Positions 1-8,185 of a stretch of DNA of 64,000 nucleotides are shown piece after piece (the stretch's first letter is position 1; every line of letters starts with the position of its first letter). Source of the stretch: JBBDYH01 sp040901795 (GTDB taxonomy: Bacteria; Planctomycetota; Planctomycetia; Pirellulales; JALHPA01); NCBI GenBank assembly GCA_040901795.1, contig JBBDYH010000114.1, positions 1-64,000 on the forward strand. Reading direction: 5' to 3'. The position numbers and the translations under genes were made by a program. A model generated the notes under the pieces. That model made no database searches and was not told the DNA's origin. It saw only the letters and a program-made list of their open reading frames with translations.

Positions 1-47
1 ACGCTTCAATCGACCAATCGTCAAGCCCCTGTGCTAGCTACAAAGCC

Positions 48-72
48 CTGGCCTTAAGGCTGAACTCCAACT
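48..72. repeat. Partial palindromic repeat after the DUF11 gene
   Basis: The segment just beyond the stop codon of the minus-strand gene reads, on the minus strand, GTTGGAGTTCAGCCTTAAGG. The same first 15 bases open the inverted repeat at 4592-4643, so the two belong to one repeat family. Only one arm of the outer inverted repeat is recognisable here, although CCTTAAGG is itself palindromic. Confidence 0.5.
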
Positions 73-74
73 AT

Positions 75-2888
75 CTACTTCTTCGTGGTCGGCCGCAGCG
101 CGAAGGGACTGACGGGAACGATGGCCGCGGGAGATGTGGCGGAGCGCGCGCCGGGGAGATAGGCCGAGCCGGCTTTGGCGACCGGAGCCCTCTGAAGCGC
201 AGGAGCGAAAGGATTCGGCGCAGCCGATGGATTCGGCGTCGTTGCCCCCCGCTGCGCAATCGGAGTCGATTGGTTCGGCGCGGTTGACTGGTTCGGAAAA
301 GGCAAGTGGTTGAGCCTGGTTGTCGATGATTGGTTGGACAACGCAGGCGCCGGCTGGTTCTCGAGAGCTTGAGCCGGTTCGTGCGTCAGTCCCGAGGACA
401 GCGGGTTCTGCAACGGCGACGCCCACTGGTCTTGCTGCGCTGGCGCCAACTCGCTCGAGTCGCTGGCCGAAGTGGTGGCGTTCTCGTCGGTTTCAAAGAC
501 GGTCTTGGGCACCAGCGGCCGCGGCGAATCTTCGGCGGTGGTCGCCTCGTCATGAGTTTCATCCGCGACTTCGTCGCCATAGAACAATGTCGTGTGTTCC
601 GAGCCCAGCTTCGCGCCGGCGGTCTCGCAGACCACTTCGGCCTTGAACATGTGATGGCCGGAGGCCTTGGCCACCGCGGTGATCTTGAACATGGCTTCGC
701 CACCGGGCGGAAGCGCGGCGATCGGCTTGAAGATCACGATGCCCGGCACCAGACGGTGCTCGCCGCCGGTCGCTGTAATCGGATCGATCTTGCCGGAAAA
801 GTAGCCCATGACTTTCACGTCGCTGGCGCTCTTGCTGCCGCGGTTGACGAGGCGGATTTCGTAGCTTACATCGGCGCCCACCGCGATTGGTCCCTTCGGC
901 TCGATCACGTCGAGCCTGAGATCGGCGAGCGCCTCGACCTGGCAGACGTCTTCGGTGGCGGCGGAAAGCTCGCCCACGGCGGTCGATTGGACCGCCAGCC
1001 GATTGACGCCAGGGTTGTTGACCTGGCACTTAAGCTCGAGCACGACATTGCCGCCGTCACGGACGGTGGGAATTGTCCAATGGACCTTAGCTCCATCGGC
1101 GGAAGCCTGTCCCCCGCTCGTGGCGTTGAGGAACTTAGCGCCCGCCGGCAGCGCCGCGACGACCTGCACATCTTCCGCGGGCGCGTTGCCCGAATTGACG
1201 ACTTCGACGTGGTACGACGCCACGGTTCCGGCGTACCGGGCCTTGGCGCCGACGATCTTGAGCGCGAGTTCGGCGCGGCGGACGGTCACTTCTTCGGTGA
1301 CTTCAGCCTGCAGGCCGCCTTCCGCAGTGGCGGCCGCGTGAATGACGACCTGGCCCGCTTGCCGCGCGGTGAGTTCGACTTCGATGACCTTGCTGTCTCC
1401 AGCCTTGATTGTGCCGATCTGGTGTTTGGTCGGAGCACCCGGATGGCCGGTCAAGGGCGAGAGGTGAATGACGACGTTCTCGGCGTCGCCGGTGCCCGGG
1501 TTCGAGAGGGTCATCTTGTAGATTTTAGTATCGCCAAAGAGCACGTCCGCCGGGCCGGCGAGGTTCATCGCGAGCTTTGGCTCTTGCACTTGTACGACAG
1601 TCGATTGGGTGATCGGCGTAAAGGTCCATTGTACGGCCAGATCGAACGGACGGCTTTGTCGGGGAACGATTTGCAAGCTCAAGTGCTGTTTGCTTTTAGG
1701 CTCCAATCGCGGCAAAGTCCAACGAACCGCGTTCATATTGGTCGTCGCGACGACAGCGGAGACATTCGCGTCGGCAGACGTCGCCGCGGGCAGTTGAGCG
1801 ATGCCGGACGATTCTTTCGACCCTACGACATCGGCCCAATCGGGGATGCGGACGGTTACCACGACCTCGTTGGCCGCCACGTCGCCGGTGTTTTGAACGG
1901 TGATCGTGTAGGCGCCCTCTTTGCCGACGATCATCGTCCGCGGGCCGGTAGTCTCGATGTTGATCAACGGGCTCTGCCGTTTGAACAACACATCATCGCG
2001 GTCCTCAGACGCCGCTGGCGGGCTGCGCTGGGGCAATGACGAGGCAACCCGGTCGGTCGGCGAGACGGGCGAGAAACCGCGCCGCGACGAAGTAACACTC
2101 GCGGCGGCTGGCGGCTGAGACGCGGGCGCAGTGACAGGACCTGCCACGGCGGGGCGCGACGAGCGCGCTAGCGAAGGCAGTGGATTGTCTGCTCTGTTTG
2201 CGTCCTTGACCGTGGGATTAAGGATCTGTTGAACCCGATTGGAAATGCCGCCCTGAGGAGCAAACGCGCCGCTGCGGTCGTCGGCAAGGCCTTCGACTGC
2301 CGGATCGTTGCCTGCCTCGGAGTCGGAAACGTCGATTGGGGCGACGTCGTTTTGCTGCCGAACTGAACCCATCCGCTGGGAAAAAGTCTGCGCTGATGAG
2401 GGAAGCAAGGCCGAACCGGCGCCATTGATCGGTGAGTCCGCGCCTGCCGTGGGACGGAATAAAGGCCGCCGAGCGAGCGCGGGGATATTGTCCTGGTCGA
2501 TCCCACCGGGCGAATCGCCGCTGCGGTCGACCTGGCCGCGTGCGTTATTCACAGTCGCGCGGCCGTTCATGGCCATCGTGCCGCTGTAGCCGCGCTTGGC
2601 GTTACCGTACTGCGGATTGTTCGCGTTGGATTGGCTTGGCCGGGTAGGAGCCGGTCTGGGTTCGAACTTCGAATTGGCCGGTCGGCGCGAGCGCTCGCTT
2701 GGCGCTCGTGGGCTGCTCCGCTGGTCGTCGTCCGGTTGGCCGCCAAACAAGTTCGTGCGCAGTTGGCTCATCCGTTCGGAGAGCGTGGGAGTGGCCGGGA
2801 CATACTGCGAGCGGTCCTGGCCATGAACGGCGGCCTGAGGCAATAGACAGGCGACGGCGATAAGCGATCGGACCAAGGGAGCTGCCAT
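75..2888 (-). CDS. Secreted DUF11/CARDB-like repeat protein
   Basis: This 937-residue protein starts with a signal peptide (basic MAAPLVRS, hydrophobic stretch, cleavage near residue 24). Residues 25-305 are a low-complexity Pro/Ser/Arg/Asn-rich region. From about 310 to 780 come four tandem modules of roughly 115 residues, each opening with a hydrophobic strand followed by a phrase such as YTITVQNTGDVAANEVVV or YHVEVVNSGNAPAEDVQVV. This is the hallmark of DUF11/CARDB immunoglobulin-like domains. The last 155 residues are again Pro/Asn/Ser-rich. Such proteins are usually exported and carry adhesive or structural Ig-like repeats; a cell-envelope role is inferred. The ATG at 2888 fits the signal peptide. 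A 569-aa open frame on the opposite strand is a codon-phase shadow. Confidence 0.85.
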   Translation of the reverse strand: MAAPLVRSLIAVACLLPQAAVHGQDRSQYVPATPTLSERMSQLRTNLFGGQPDDDQRSSPRAPSERSRRPANSKFEPRPAPTRPSQSNANNPQYGNAKRGYSGTMAMNGRATVNNARGQVDRSGDSPGGIDQDNIPALARRPLFRPTAGADSPINGAGSALLPSSAQTFSQRMGSVRQQNDVAPIDVSDSEAGNDPAVEGLADDRSGAFAPQGGISNRVQQILNPTVKDANRADNPLPSLARSSRPAVAGPVTAPASQPPAAASVTSSRRGFSPVSPTDRVASSLPQRSPPAASEDRDDVLFKRQSPLINIETTGPRTMIVGKEGAYTITVQNTGDVAANEVVVTVRIPDWADVVGSKESSGIAQLPAATSADANVSAVVATTNMNAVRWTLPRLEPKSKQHLSLQIVPRQSRPFDLAVQWTFTPITQSTVVQVQEPKLAMNLAGPADVLFGDTKIYKMTLSNPGTGDAENVVIHLSPLTGHPGAPTKHQIGTIKAGDSKVIEVELTARQAGQVVIHAAATAEGGLQAEVTEEVTVRRAELALKIVGAKARYAGTVASYHVEVVNSGNAPAEDVQVVAALPAGAKFLNATSGGQASADGAKVHWTIPTVRDGGNVVLELKCQVNNPGVNRLAVQSTAVGELSAATEDVCQVEALADLRLDVIEPKGPIAVGADVSYEIRLVNRGSKSASDVKVMGYFSGKIDPITATGGEHRLVPGIVIFKPIAALPPGGEAMFKITAVAKASGHHMFKAEVVCETAGAKLGSEHTTLFYGDEVADETHDEATTAEDSPRPLVPKTVFETDENATTSASDSSELAPAQQDQWASPLQNPLSSGLTHEPAQALENQPAPALSNQSSTTRLNHLPFPNQSTAPNQSTPIAQRGATTPNPSAAPNPFAPALQRAPVAKAGSAYLPGARSATSPAAIVPVSPFALRPTTKK

Positions 2889-3041
2889 GTCGATGCATCC
2901 TGCTTCGAACGGACTCTAGTGGCGGTATTCCGTACCCCGTATATCGGATGCCAGGGTAGATGAGGTTGAGAGAAATTTTCCGGTCGCAGCGATGCGGGGG
3001 GATAGGCATTCTAGGTAGCTGAGCTCGCTGCAGTGTAGGGT

Positions 3042-3154
3042 GTAGGGTGGGCCGAGTCCGCGAGGCCCACGCACTTGGCTCTCCTTTGATTCTCGTTCGG
3101 CATTGATGCGCCATCTGCGTGGGCCTCAGCCGCGGCGGCTTCGGCCCACCCTAC
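3042..3154. repeat. 113-bp inverted repeat (GTAGGGTGGGC family)
   Basis: The left end begins GTAGGGTGGGCCGA and the right end finishes TCGGCCCACCCTAC, a perfect 14-bp terminal inverted repeat. Further in, GGCCCACGCA on the left faces TGCGTGGGCC on the right. The element fills most of the gap between the DUF11 gene and the flagellin-like gene, both on the minus strand. A shorter relative with the same ends is at 39939-39989. Confidence 0.75.
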
Positions 3155-3171
3155 GTGGATGATCCGGATTC

Positions 3172-4578
3172 TTAGATCAGGCCTGCGATCTGCTGGATCA
3201 GCGCCAGGATCGAGCTGCGCTGCTGATCCAACACGAAAAGACCCGTCAAGGCGTTGTCGGCCAGTCCCTCGTTTTTGCTTTGCAAAAGTTCCTCTTCGTC
3301 GTCGTCGACAAGATTGACATCGTCGATGGCGTCGTCGAGGTTGTCGCCAATCGCGTCGAGCAATGCGGACGATGAGCTAATCGCCGCGTCGGCAAAGCCA
3401 TCGACGAGTCCCTCGATCTCCGTAAGCTTGGCCAGGGCTTCGTCGATGACGCGAATGGCTTGCGGGGCGTTTGTGTTCAGTCCAGCGAGTGAGCCCCCGG
3501 TCTTCAATTGATCCACATTACCACTCAGCCCTCCTAGCAGAACCGGTTGTAAACCGGGCAGCGAAAGTACGGAGCGGTTCGCCGGATCAGTGGTCAGCGC
3601 GAAGGAAAGCGCATCGCCGGAAATCGTGAAGGACGTAAACGCGCCGCTGAAGCCGCCTTGGAAGCGGATTTTCGCGTGAAAGCCATTGTCGACAACATCG
3701 AAGCGGTTGCCGTCGCCGGTGTACGTTCTGCCGTCGATCGTGGCCACGGCATCCACACCGCTGTCGCTGCCCGCTGTGAATGTGCCGGAATTGACCGTCA
3801 CGGCGACGGTTTCGTCGCTGCCGTATTCCACGCTGGTAAAGATGAGATCATCGCCGCTCACACTTGCCGTGACGCCGGTCAGGTGACTTTCGAGGTTGAT
3901 CTTGCTGGCCAGCGAGGCGTACGTTTCGTTGTTGACTCCGGTAATGGTGACCGTGCCGCGCAAGCCGGTCACATTGAACCAGACGGCATCGTCGAGCTGT
4001 ACATCGTTGTCCGGGTCGTCGTGGGCATACTGCGCTTGTTGGGCGGCCGTAGTCACCGTGCCGGAGATCGTTTTGGAGGTATTCGGGCCCAGCGAAATCA
4101 CCTGGACCTCGGCGATTTGTGCAGCGTTCACGCCGGAGACTTCGAAGTGGGCGGATCCGTCGAGCAGGCGGCGACCGTTGATCGTGGTATTTACCAACTC
4201 AGTGATCTGATCGATCGCTTCGTCGATCGCCGTCTGGTTCGCCGCACGCTGGCTGGCGCTCAATCCCTGATTTTCGTCCTCCACCGCCTTGGCGCGGATG
4301 GTATCAAGCTGCGTACGGATTTCGTCGAGCGTGAGCTGCACTTGACTAACGATGCTCGTCGCATCGGTGACATTGGCCAAGGCGCTAGTCACCGCGGAGC
4401 GTTCCGTCTCCAGCTCGCTGAGGTTGATGAACGCGGTGGGATTGTCCGCGGGCGAGTTGATCTTTTTTCCGGTGGCCAGCCGTAGCGCATTGAGCGCTGC
4501 CGCGTTGTTCGCTTCGTGCAGTTGATTCAGCAAGCGAAGCTCGACTCCGGAGATGGTAGCGCCGATGCGACCGAGCAT
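3172..4578 (-). CDS. Flagellin / FlgL-like filament protein
   Basis: This 468-residue protein has the N-terminal flagellin helical domain, with a heptad-rich region ending in the conserved phrase LATGKKINSPADNPTAF (about residues 31-47) followed by the coiled segment that packs in the D0/D1 core. A second long helical region closes the protein (roughly 380-468). The middle, about 150-370, is a variable beta-rich Gly/Thr/Asp domain typical of a surface-exposed D2/D3 region. Flagellin and the hook-filament junction protein FlgL share this architecture, and no neighbouring flagellar gene resolves which it is. The ATG at 4578 begins directly at the conserved helix, and no signal peptide is expected because export is by the flagellar type III system. 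Confidence 0.75.
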   Translation of the reverse strand: MLGRIGATISGVELRLLNQLHEANNAAALNALRLATGKKINSPADNPTAFINLSELETERSAVTSALANVTDATSIVSQVQLTLDEIRTQLDTIRAKAVEDENQGLSASQRAANQTAIDEAIDQITELVNTTINGRRLLDGSAHFEVSGVNAAQIAEVQVISLGPNTSKTISGTVTTAAQQAQYAHDDPDNDVQLDDAVWFNVTGLRGTVTITGVNNETYASLASKINLESHLTGVTASVSGDDLIFTSVEYGSDETVAVTVNSGTFTAGSDSGVDAVATIDGRTYTGDGNRFDVVDNGFHAKIRFQGGFSGAFTSFTISGDALSFALTTDPANRSVLSLPGLQPVLLGGLSGNVDQLKTGGSLAGLNTNAPQAIRVIDEALAKLTEIEGLVDGFADAAISSSSALLDAIGDNLDDAIDDVNLVDDDEEELLQSKNEGLADNALTGLFVLDQQRSSILALIQQIAGLI

Positions 4579-4591
4579 GAGGATTCAGGGT

Positions 4592-4643
4592 GTTGGAGTT
4601 CAGCCTTCAGGCTGCTGCGGCAAGCTAAAGCTTGAACTCCAAC
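4592..4643. repeat. 52-bp compound inverted repeat upstream of the flagellin-like gene
   Basis: GTTGGAGTTCA at the left end is matched by TGAACTCCAAC at the right. Inside lie two smaller palindromes, CAGCCTTCAGGCTG and CAAGCTAAAGCTTG. The element lies 13 bp from the flagellin-like start codon, so it would fall in that gene's leader. Its outer arm recurs at 48-72. Confidence 0.7.
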
Positions 4644-4697
4644 GAGGAGGAGTCAGGCTTCAGGCGTCTGGGGTTTCGACCTGCGGGCTGAAGATGA

Positions 4698-6983
4698 TTA
4701 CTCCTTCATCAGCCATTTCAGCACCGTTCCGGCCTCTTCGCGCGGTGGAGAAAATTCGCCGTTGCGGTCGTAGTCGTTCACCATCAGGTAGGCTCGCAGG
4801 CTGGTTGCTAAGCGCGTGGCCGGTTCGGCAAGAGCATCGGTGCGCCGATCGCGGCCGGGTTTGGGCCGAATGCTGGCATCGATGCGCGTGCGGCGAAGGC
4901 GGGCGTTTCCTTCGTGCTCGGCAGCGTTGAGCTGCTCCTCCGAGAACCTCAGCTCCACGATGACCGGAGGCGTACGGTCGGCGCGGCGGCGGCGGTCGGT
5001 GGTTCTGTCGCATACCTCCAGCGTGACGGAATTGGCCTCGGTGCCGACAATTTCAGCGTGTTGGTCGGCAATGAAGCCGCGAAGCTTTTCCACCACGACA
5101 CGGAGTGGGACCGTGGTGACCCAGGCATGTTGCAGCTCGAACGCGACGGCGGGCGTGTGCCACGGCCACCAGCGGTGCTTGCGGCGCTCGGGCTGCGGTT
5201 CACCGATACCGGCGCCAAGCTGCACGACCTTGTTGCGGCCCGTGTCTTTGGCCAGCAACAATGCGCGGTCAGCGCGGCGGAGCATGGTTTCGGGAGTGTC
5301 ACCGGGCTGCAGCTCGGTGACGCCGAAGCTCGCGGTGATGGCCGCGCCGGCCAGTTCGGATTGCGGCAGCGCCCCCAACAGCCGGCGCAGCGCTTCGGCG
5401 CGCTCGGCGGCCGCCGAGTTGTTGCAGTTGGCGCAAAGAAGCACAAACTCCTCGCCGCCGTAACGCGCCGCCAGATCACCCGCTTTGCAGTGTGCCTTGA
5501 GAAGCTGCGCAAAACTCTTGATGGCCTCGTCGCCGGCCTGATGGCCGTAGTGATCGTTGATTTGTTTGAACCGATCGATGTCGGTGATGATCAGACTGCA
5601 AGGCATCCGCCGTTCGAGGTGAACATTCACGAACAGCGCAAGCACGCGGTCGAATTCGGCCCGGTTGGAAAGTTGCGTGAGCGGGTCGCGCGTCGCCTTC
5701 TGGTGCAAGTTCAGGCAACGTTCTTCGAGCGACACCTGCCCGGAGGCATCGTGCAAGACGATGGCCACTCCATGGGGCATGCCGTCATCACCGACTACTG
5801 GGATGCTCTGCGCATCGACCATGATGTCTCGTCCATCGCGGTCACGCACCAGGAAACGCCCGACTGATTGCATGCAGGTGCGCAGCGCCGTGCTGGCGGG
5901 GCAGTCTTCACCGACGCACAGCTCGCCACGCTCGTTGCGGAGTTGGATTAGCTCGGCCTCAAACACGCGCTGGTAAGCGCTGGCGGATTCAAGGCCCGTG
6001 AGTCGTTCGGCGCCACGATTCCACAGCGTGATTTGCCGATTGGCGTCGACAAAGATCACGGCGTCATACATGTTGTCCAACAGCCGCTGCTGGAACAATT
6101 CCTGCGGCGAGAGCGCATCTTGTCGGATACAGCTCCGGTTCAACTGCCACTGCAGGTCGATCGTGATAGGGTCGAGCTCATAGAGCCAATGACGGTTTAC
6201 GTCCGCCGTCCAGGTCGAACGGTCCGCAACATCAAGCGCCGCGAATTCCTGGACCAGCGCAGGATCGAACTGTGAACCGGCCCACTCGAACAACTCCTGG
6301 ACGGCGCGCTCGTGCGAACGCGCCGGCCGATAGACCTGGCTGGTCGTCATCGAGTCGTACGCGTCGGCAATGGCCAACATCCGCGCTCCCAACGGCAGCG
6401 CCTCCCCTTCGGCCTGGAACCGCATGCGGCGGCCGTTGTACCAGGCGGGAGCGTTGCTCACGATATCGAGCACTTTCAACGAACCGCAGCAGGTCGAGAG
6501 GATTTCCACGCCCATCAAGCGATGGCGATCGACGATGGCCTGCTCTTCGTCGGTGAGTTTTGCGGCTTTCAACAAGATGCGGTCGGGTAGTCCGATCTTA
6601 CCGATGTCGTGGAGCAGCGCTGCGATCTCGATCGCGTCCCGCTCCTCGTCGTTCAGCTTTTTTTGGCTCGACCAGATCGAGCAGGTAATTGCCACGCGGA
6701 TGGAATGCGAAGCGGATTCGACATGTTTGCAGCGCAAGGCGGTGAACAGGCTGGTGGCGATTCCGAGCCTGGCTTTCAGCAGCCGGCCGGCCTGATCGCC
6801 GGAAATTGGCAGTGCGGAGACTTCCAATAGGTCCGTCAACGATTCGCGCGACTCAACGCGCGTCTTGCCAGCGCCCGCCGCTTTGTCTGCGGGCAGAGGC
6901 GGCGGCAGTGTAACATGATTGTTCCAGCCGCCAGGCTCCGGTACCGAGCCGAGCAAATCAGAACGCGGTGTCAATTGATTCAT
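4698..6983 (-). CDS. HD-domain / PAS / GGDEF signalling protein
   Basis: This 761-residue cytoplasmic protein has three recognisable parts. Residues about 85-260 form an HD hydrolase domain with the metal-binding pair at 125-126 (ALLHDIGKIGLPD). Residues about 300-415 look like a PAS sensor (DAVIFVDANRQITLWNRGAE). Residues about 430-600 are a GGDEF diguanylate cyclase with an intact RYGGEEF signature at 507-513. A C-terminal segment of about 150 residues is unassigned. The HD domain aligns with HD-GYP proteins, but where HHE...DGxGYP is expected it has NAPAWYNGRR, so the GYP signature is lost and phosphodiesterase activity is doubtful. It probably makes cyclic di-GMP; proximity to the flagellin-like gene suggests a motility or adhesion role. 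The ATG at 6983 was chosen as the first in the frame. Confidence 0.85.
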   Translation of the reverse strand: MNQLTPRSDLLGSVPEPGGWNNHVTLPPPLPADKAAGAGKTRVESRESLTDLLEVSALPISGDQAGRLLKARLGIATSLFTALRCKHVESASHSIRVAITCSIWSSQKKLNDEERDAIEIAALLHDIGKIGLPDRILLKAAKLTDEEQAIVDRHRLMGVEILSTCCGSLKVLDIVSNAPAWYNGRRMRFQAEGEALPLGARMLAIADAYDSMTTSQVYRPARSHERAVQELFEWAGSQFDPALVQEFAALDVADRSTWTADVNRHWLYELDPITIDLQWQLNRSCIRQDALSPQELFQQRLLDNMYDAVIFVDANRQITLWNRGAERLTGLESASAYQRVFEAELIQLRNERGELCVGEDCPASTALRTCMQSVGRFLVRDRDGRDIMVDAQSIPVVGDDGMPHGVAIVLHDASGQVSLEERCLNLHQKATRDPLTQLSNRAEFDRVLALFVNVHLERRMPCSLIITDIDRFKQINDHYGHQAGDEAIKSFAQLLKAHCKAGDLAARYGGEEFVLLCANCNNSAAAERAEALRRLLGALPQSELAGAAITASFGVTELQPGDTPETMLRRADRALLLAKDTGRNKVVQLGAGIGEPQPERRKHRWWPWHTPAVAFELQHAWVTTVPLRVVVEKLRGFIADQHAEIVGTEANSVTLEVCDRTTDRRRRADRTPPVIVELRFSEEQLNAAEHEGNARLRRTRIDASIRPKPGRDRRTDALAEPATRLATSLRAYLMVNDYDRNGEFSPPREEAGTVLKWLMKE

Positions 6984-7262
6984 TGCCTTCGTTGGGACCG
7001 TGGGAGGGGGGCTGCCGGGCGGGCCAAGGCAGCCAGGATTAAGGCCGGTGGTCGAAGCGCTTTTGGCTCTATAAACTTAGGCCATGCGCAAGTGCCGTTT
7101 GGCGGTTGACCGCAGACCGCTCCACTTTGACCGTCGGCCAAATCGTCCGGATGCAAGGGCGGTAACCGTTGGGAGGGAGATGTGGGGTGCGCATCCCAAA
7201 TGTGCGTCGTATTCGCGTAGCTGAACGCGGTGTGGGTGACCACTAGATCAGAAAGCAAACCT

Positions 7263-8123
7263 ATGCGATTGGTGAGTTATCACAGTGGAAGGGGCCTTCG
7301 AGTGGCCGCCGTTCGAGATCGGGAGTACGTGGATCTTCAACATGCCGATCCGGAAATACCGGTCTCAATGAACGAGTTCCTGGCCGGGGGTCAAAAGATG
7401 CTCGACCGTGCCGTCAGCGCCGCGGCACGTGGACAGGGCATGTCGCGCGACAGCGTGCGTCTGTCGGCGCCGGTTCCTGCGCCACAGAAGATCCTCTGCG
7501 TGGGTCTTAACTATGCCGACCACGCCCGCGAGACGGGTAAGGAAGCCCCTGCCGAGCCGGTGATTTTCAACAAGTTCGCTACGGCCGTGTGTGGCGACGG
7601 CGACGCGATTATGCTTCCCAAGCTGAGCCGCGAGGTGGATTACGAGGCGGAGCTCGTGGCGGTCATCGGCCGCGGAGGACGATATATTCCACGCGCGAGC
7701 GCCTTAGAGCATGTGGCCGGCTACTGCTGTGGACACGATGTATCGGCCCGCGACTGGCAACTGCGCAAGCCCGGCGGCCAGTGGCTGCTGGGAAAGACGT
7801 TCGACAGCTTTGCACCGATGGGGCCGGCGCTTGTTACGGCCGACGAAATCGGCGACACCAGCAACTTGCGGATTCAACTTCGGCTCAATGGCCAGGTGAT
7901 GCAGGACTCGACGACCGCACAGTTGATCTTCTCCGTGGCCGAGCTGGTCGCGTATGTCTCCGGAGTCTGCACGCTGGCGCCGGGCGACGTGATCTTCACC
8001 GGCACTCCGCCGGGTGTGGGAGTCGCACGCAAGCCGCCGGTTTTTCTGCAACCGGGCGACACGGTCGAGGTGGAAATTGAGCGCATCGGCGTTCTGCACA
8101 ATCGCGTTGTCGCGGAGTCCTAA
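7263..8123 (+). CDS. Fumarylacetoacetate hydrolase family protein
   Basis: From the ATG at 7263 (MRLVSYHSGRG) the protein is 286 residues; an in-frame start at 7230 would only add a poorly conserved tail. It carries the FAH fold signatures: KILCVGLNYADHA, then VIFNKFATAV, a metal-binding EVDYEAELVAVIGR segment, and the C-terminal GDVIFTGTPPGVG loop. FAH enzymes cleave C-C bonds or decarboxylate beta-keto acids using a divalent metal held by Asp/Glu residues. The length and two-part structure match the ureidoglycolate lyase / 2-hydroxyhepta-2,4-diene-1,7-dioate isomerase subgroup, but the substrate cannot be read from sequence. No aromatic degradation genes are adjacent. Confidence 0.85.
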   Translation: MRLVSYHSGRGLRVAAVRDREYVDLQHADPEIPVSMNEFLAGGQKMLDRAVSAAARGQGMSRDSVRLSAPVPAPQKILCVGLNYADHARETGKEAPAEPVIFNKFATAVCGDGDAIMLPKLSREVDYEAELVAVIGRGGRYIPRASALEHVAGYCCGHDVSARDWQLRKPGGQWLLGKTFDSFAPMGPALVTADEIGDTSNLRIQLRLNGQVMQDSTTAQLIFSVAELVAYVSGVCTLAPGDVIFTGTPPGVGVARKPPVFLQPGDTVEVEIERIGVLHNRVVAES

Positions 8124-8185
8124 AGCGTTCGCGTTCGTGTTCTAATCTCAGATATGTTGCATTCGGATTCACTTCAAGACTGCAG

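Noticed and set aside
330..2039. 569-aa open frame opposite the DUF11 gene
   Set aside because: Arg-rich mirror frame of a GC-rich repeat gene.
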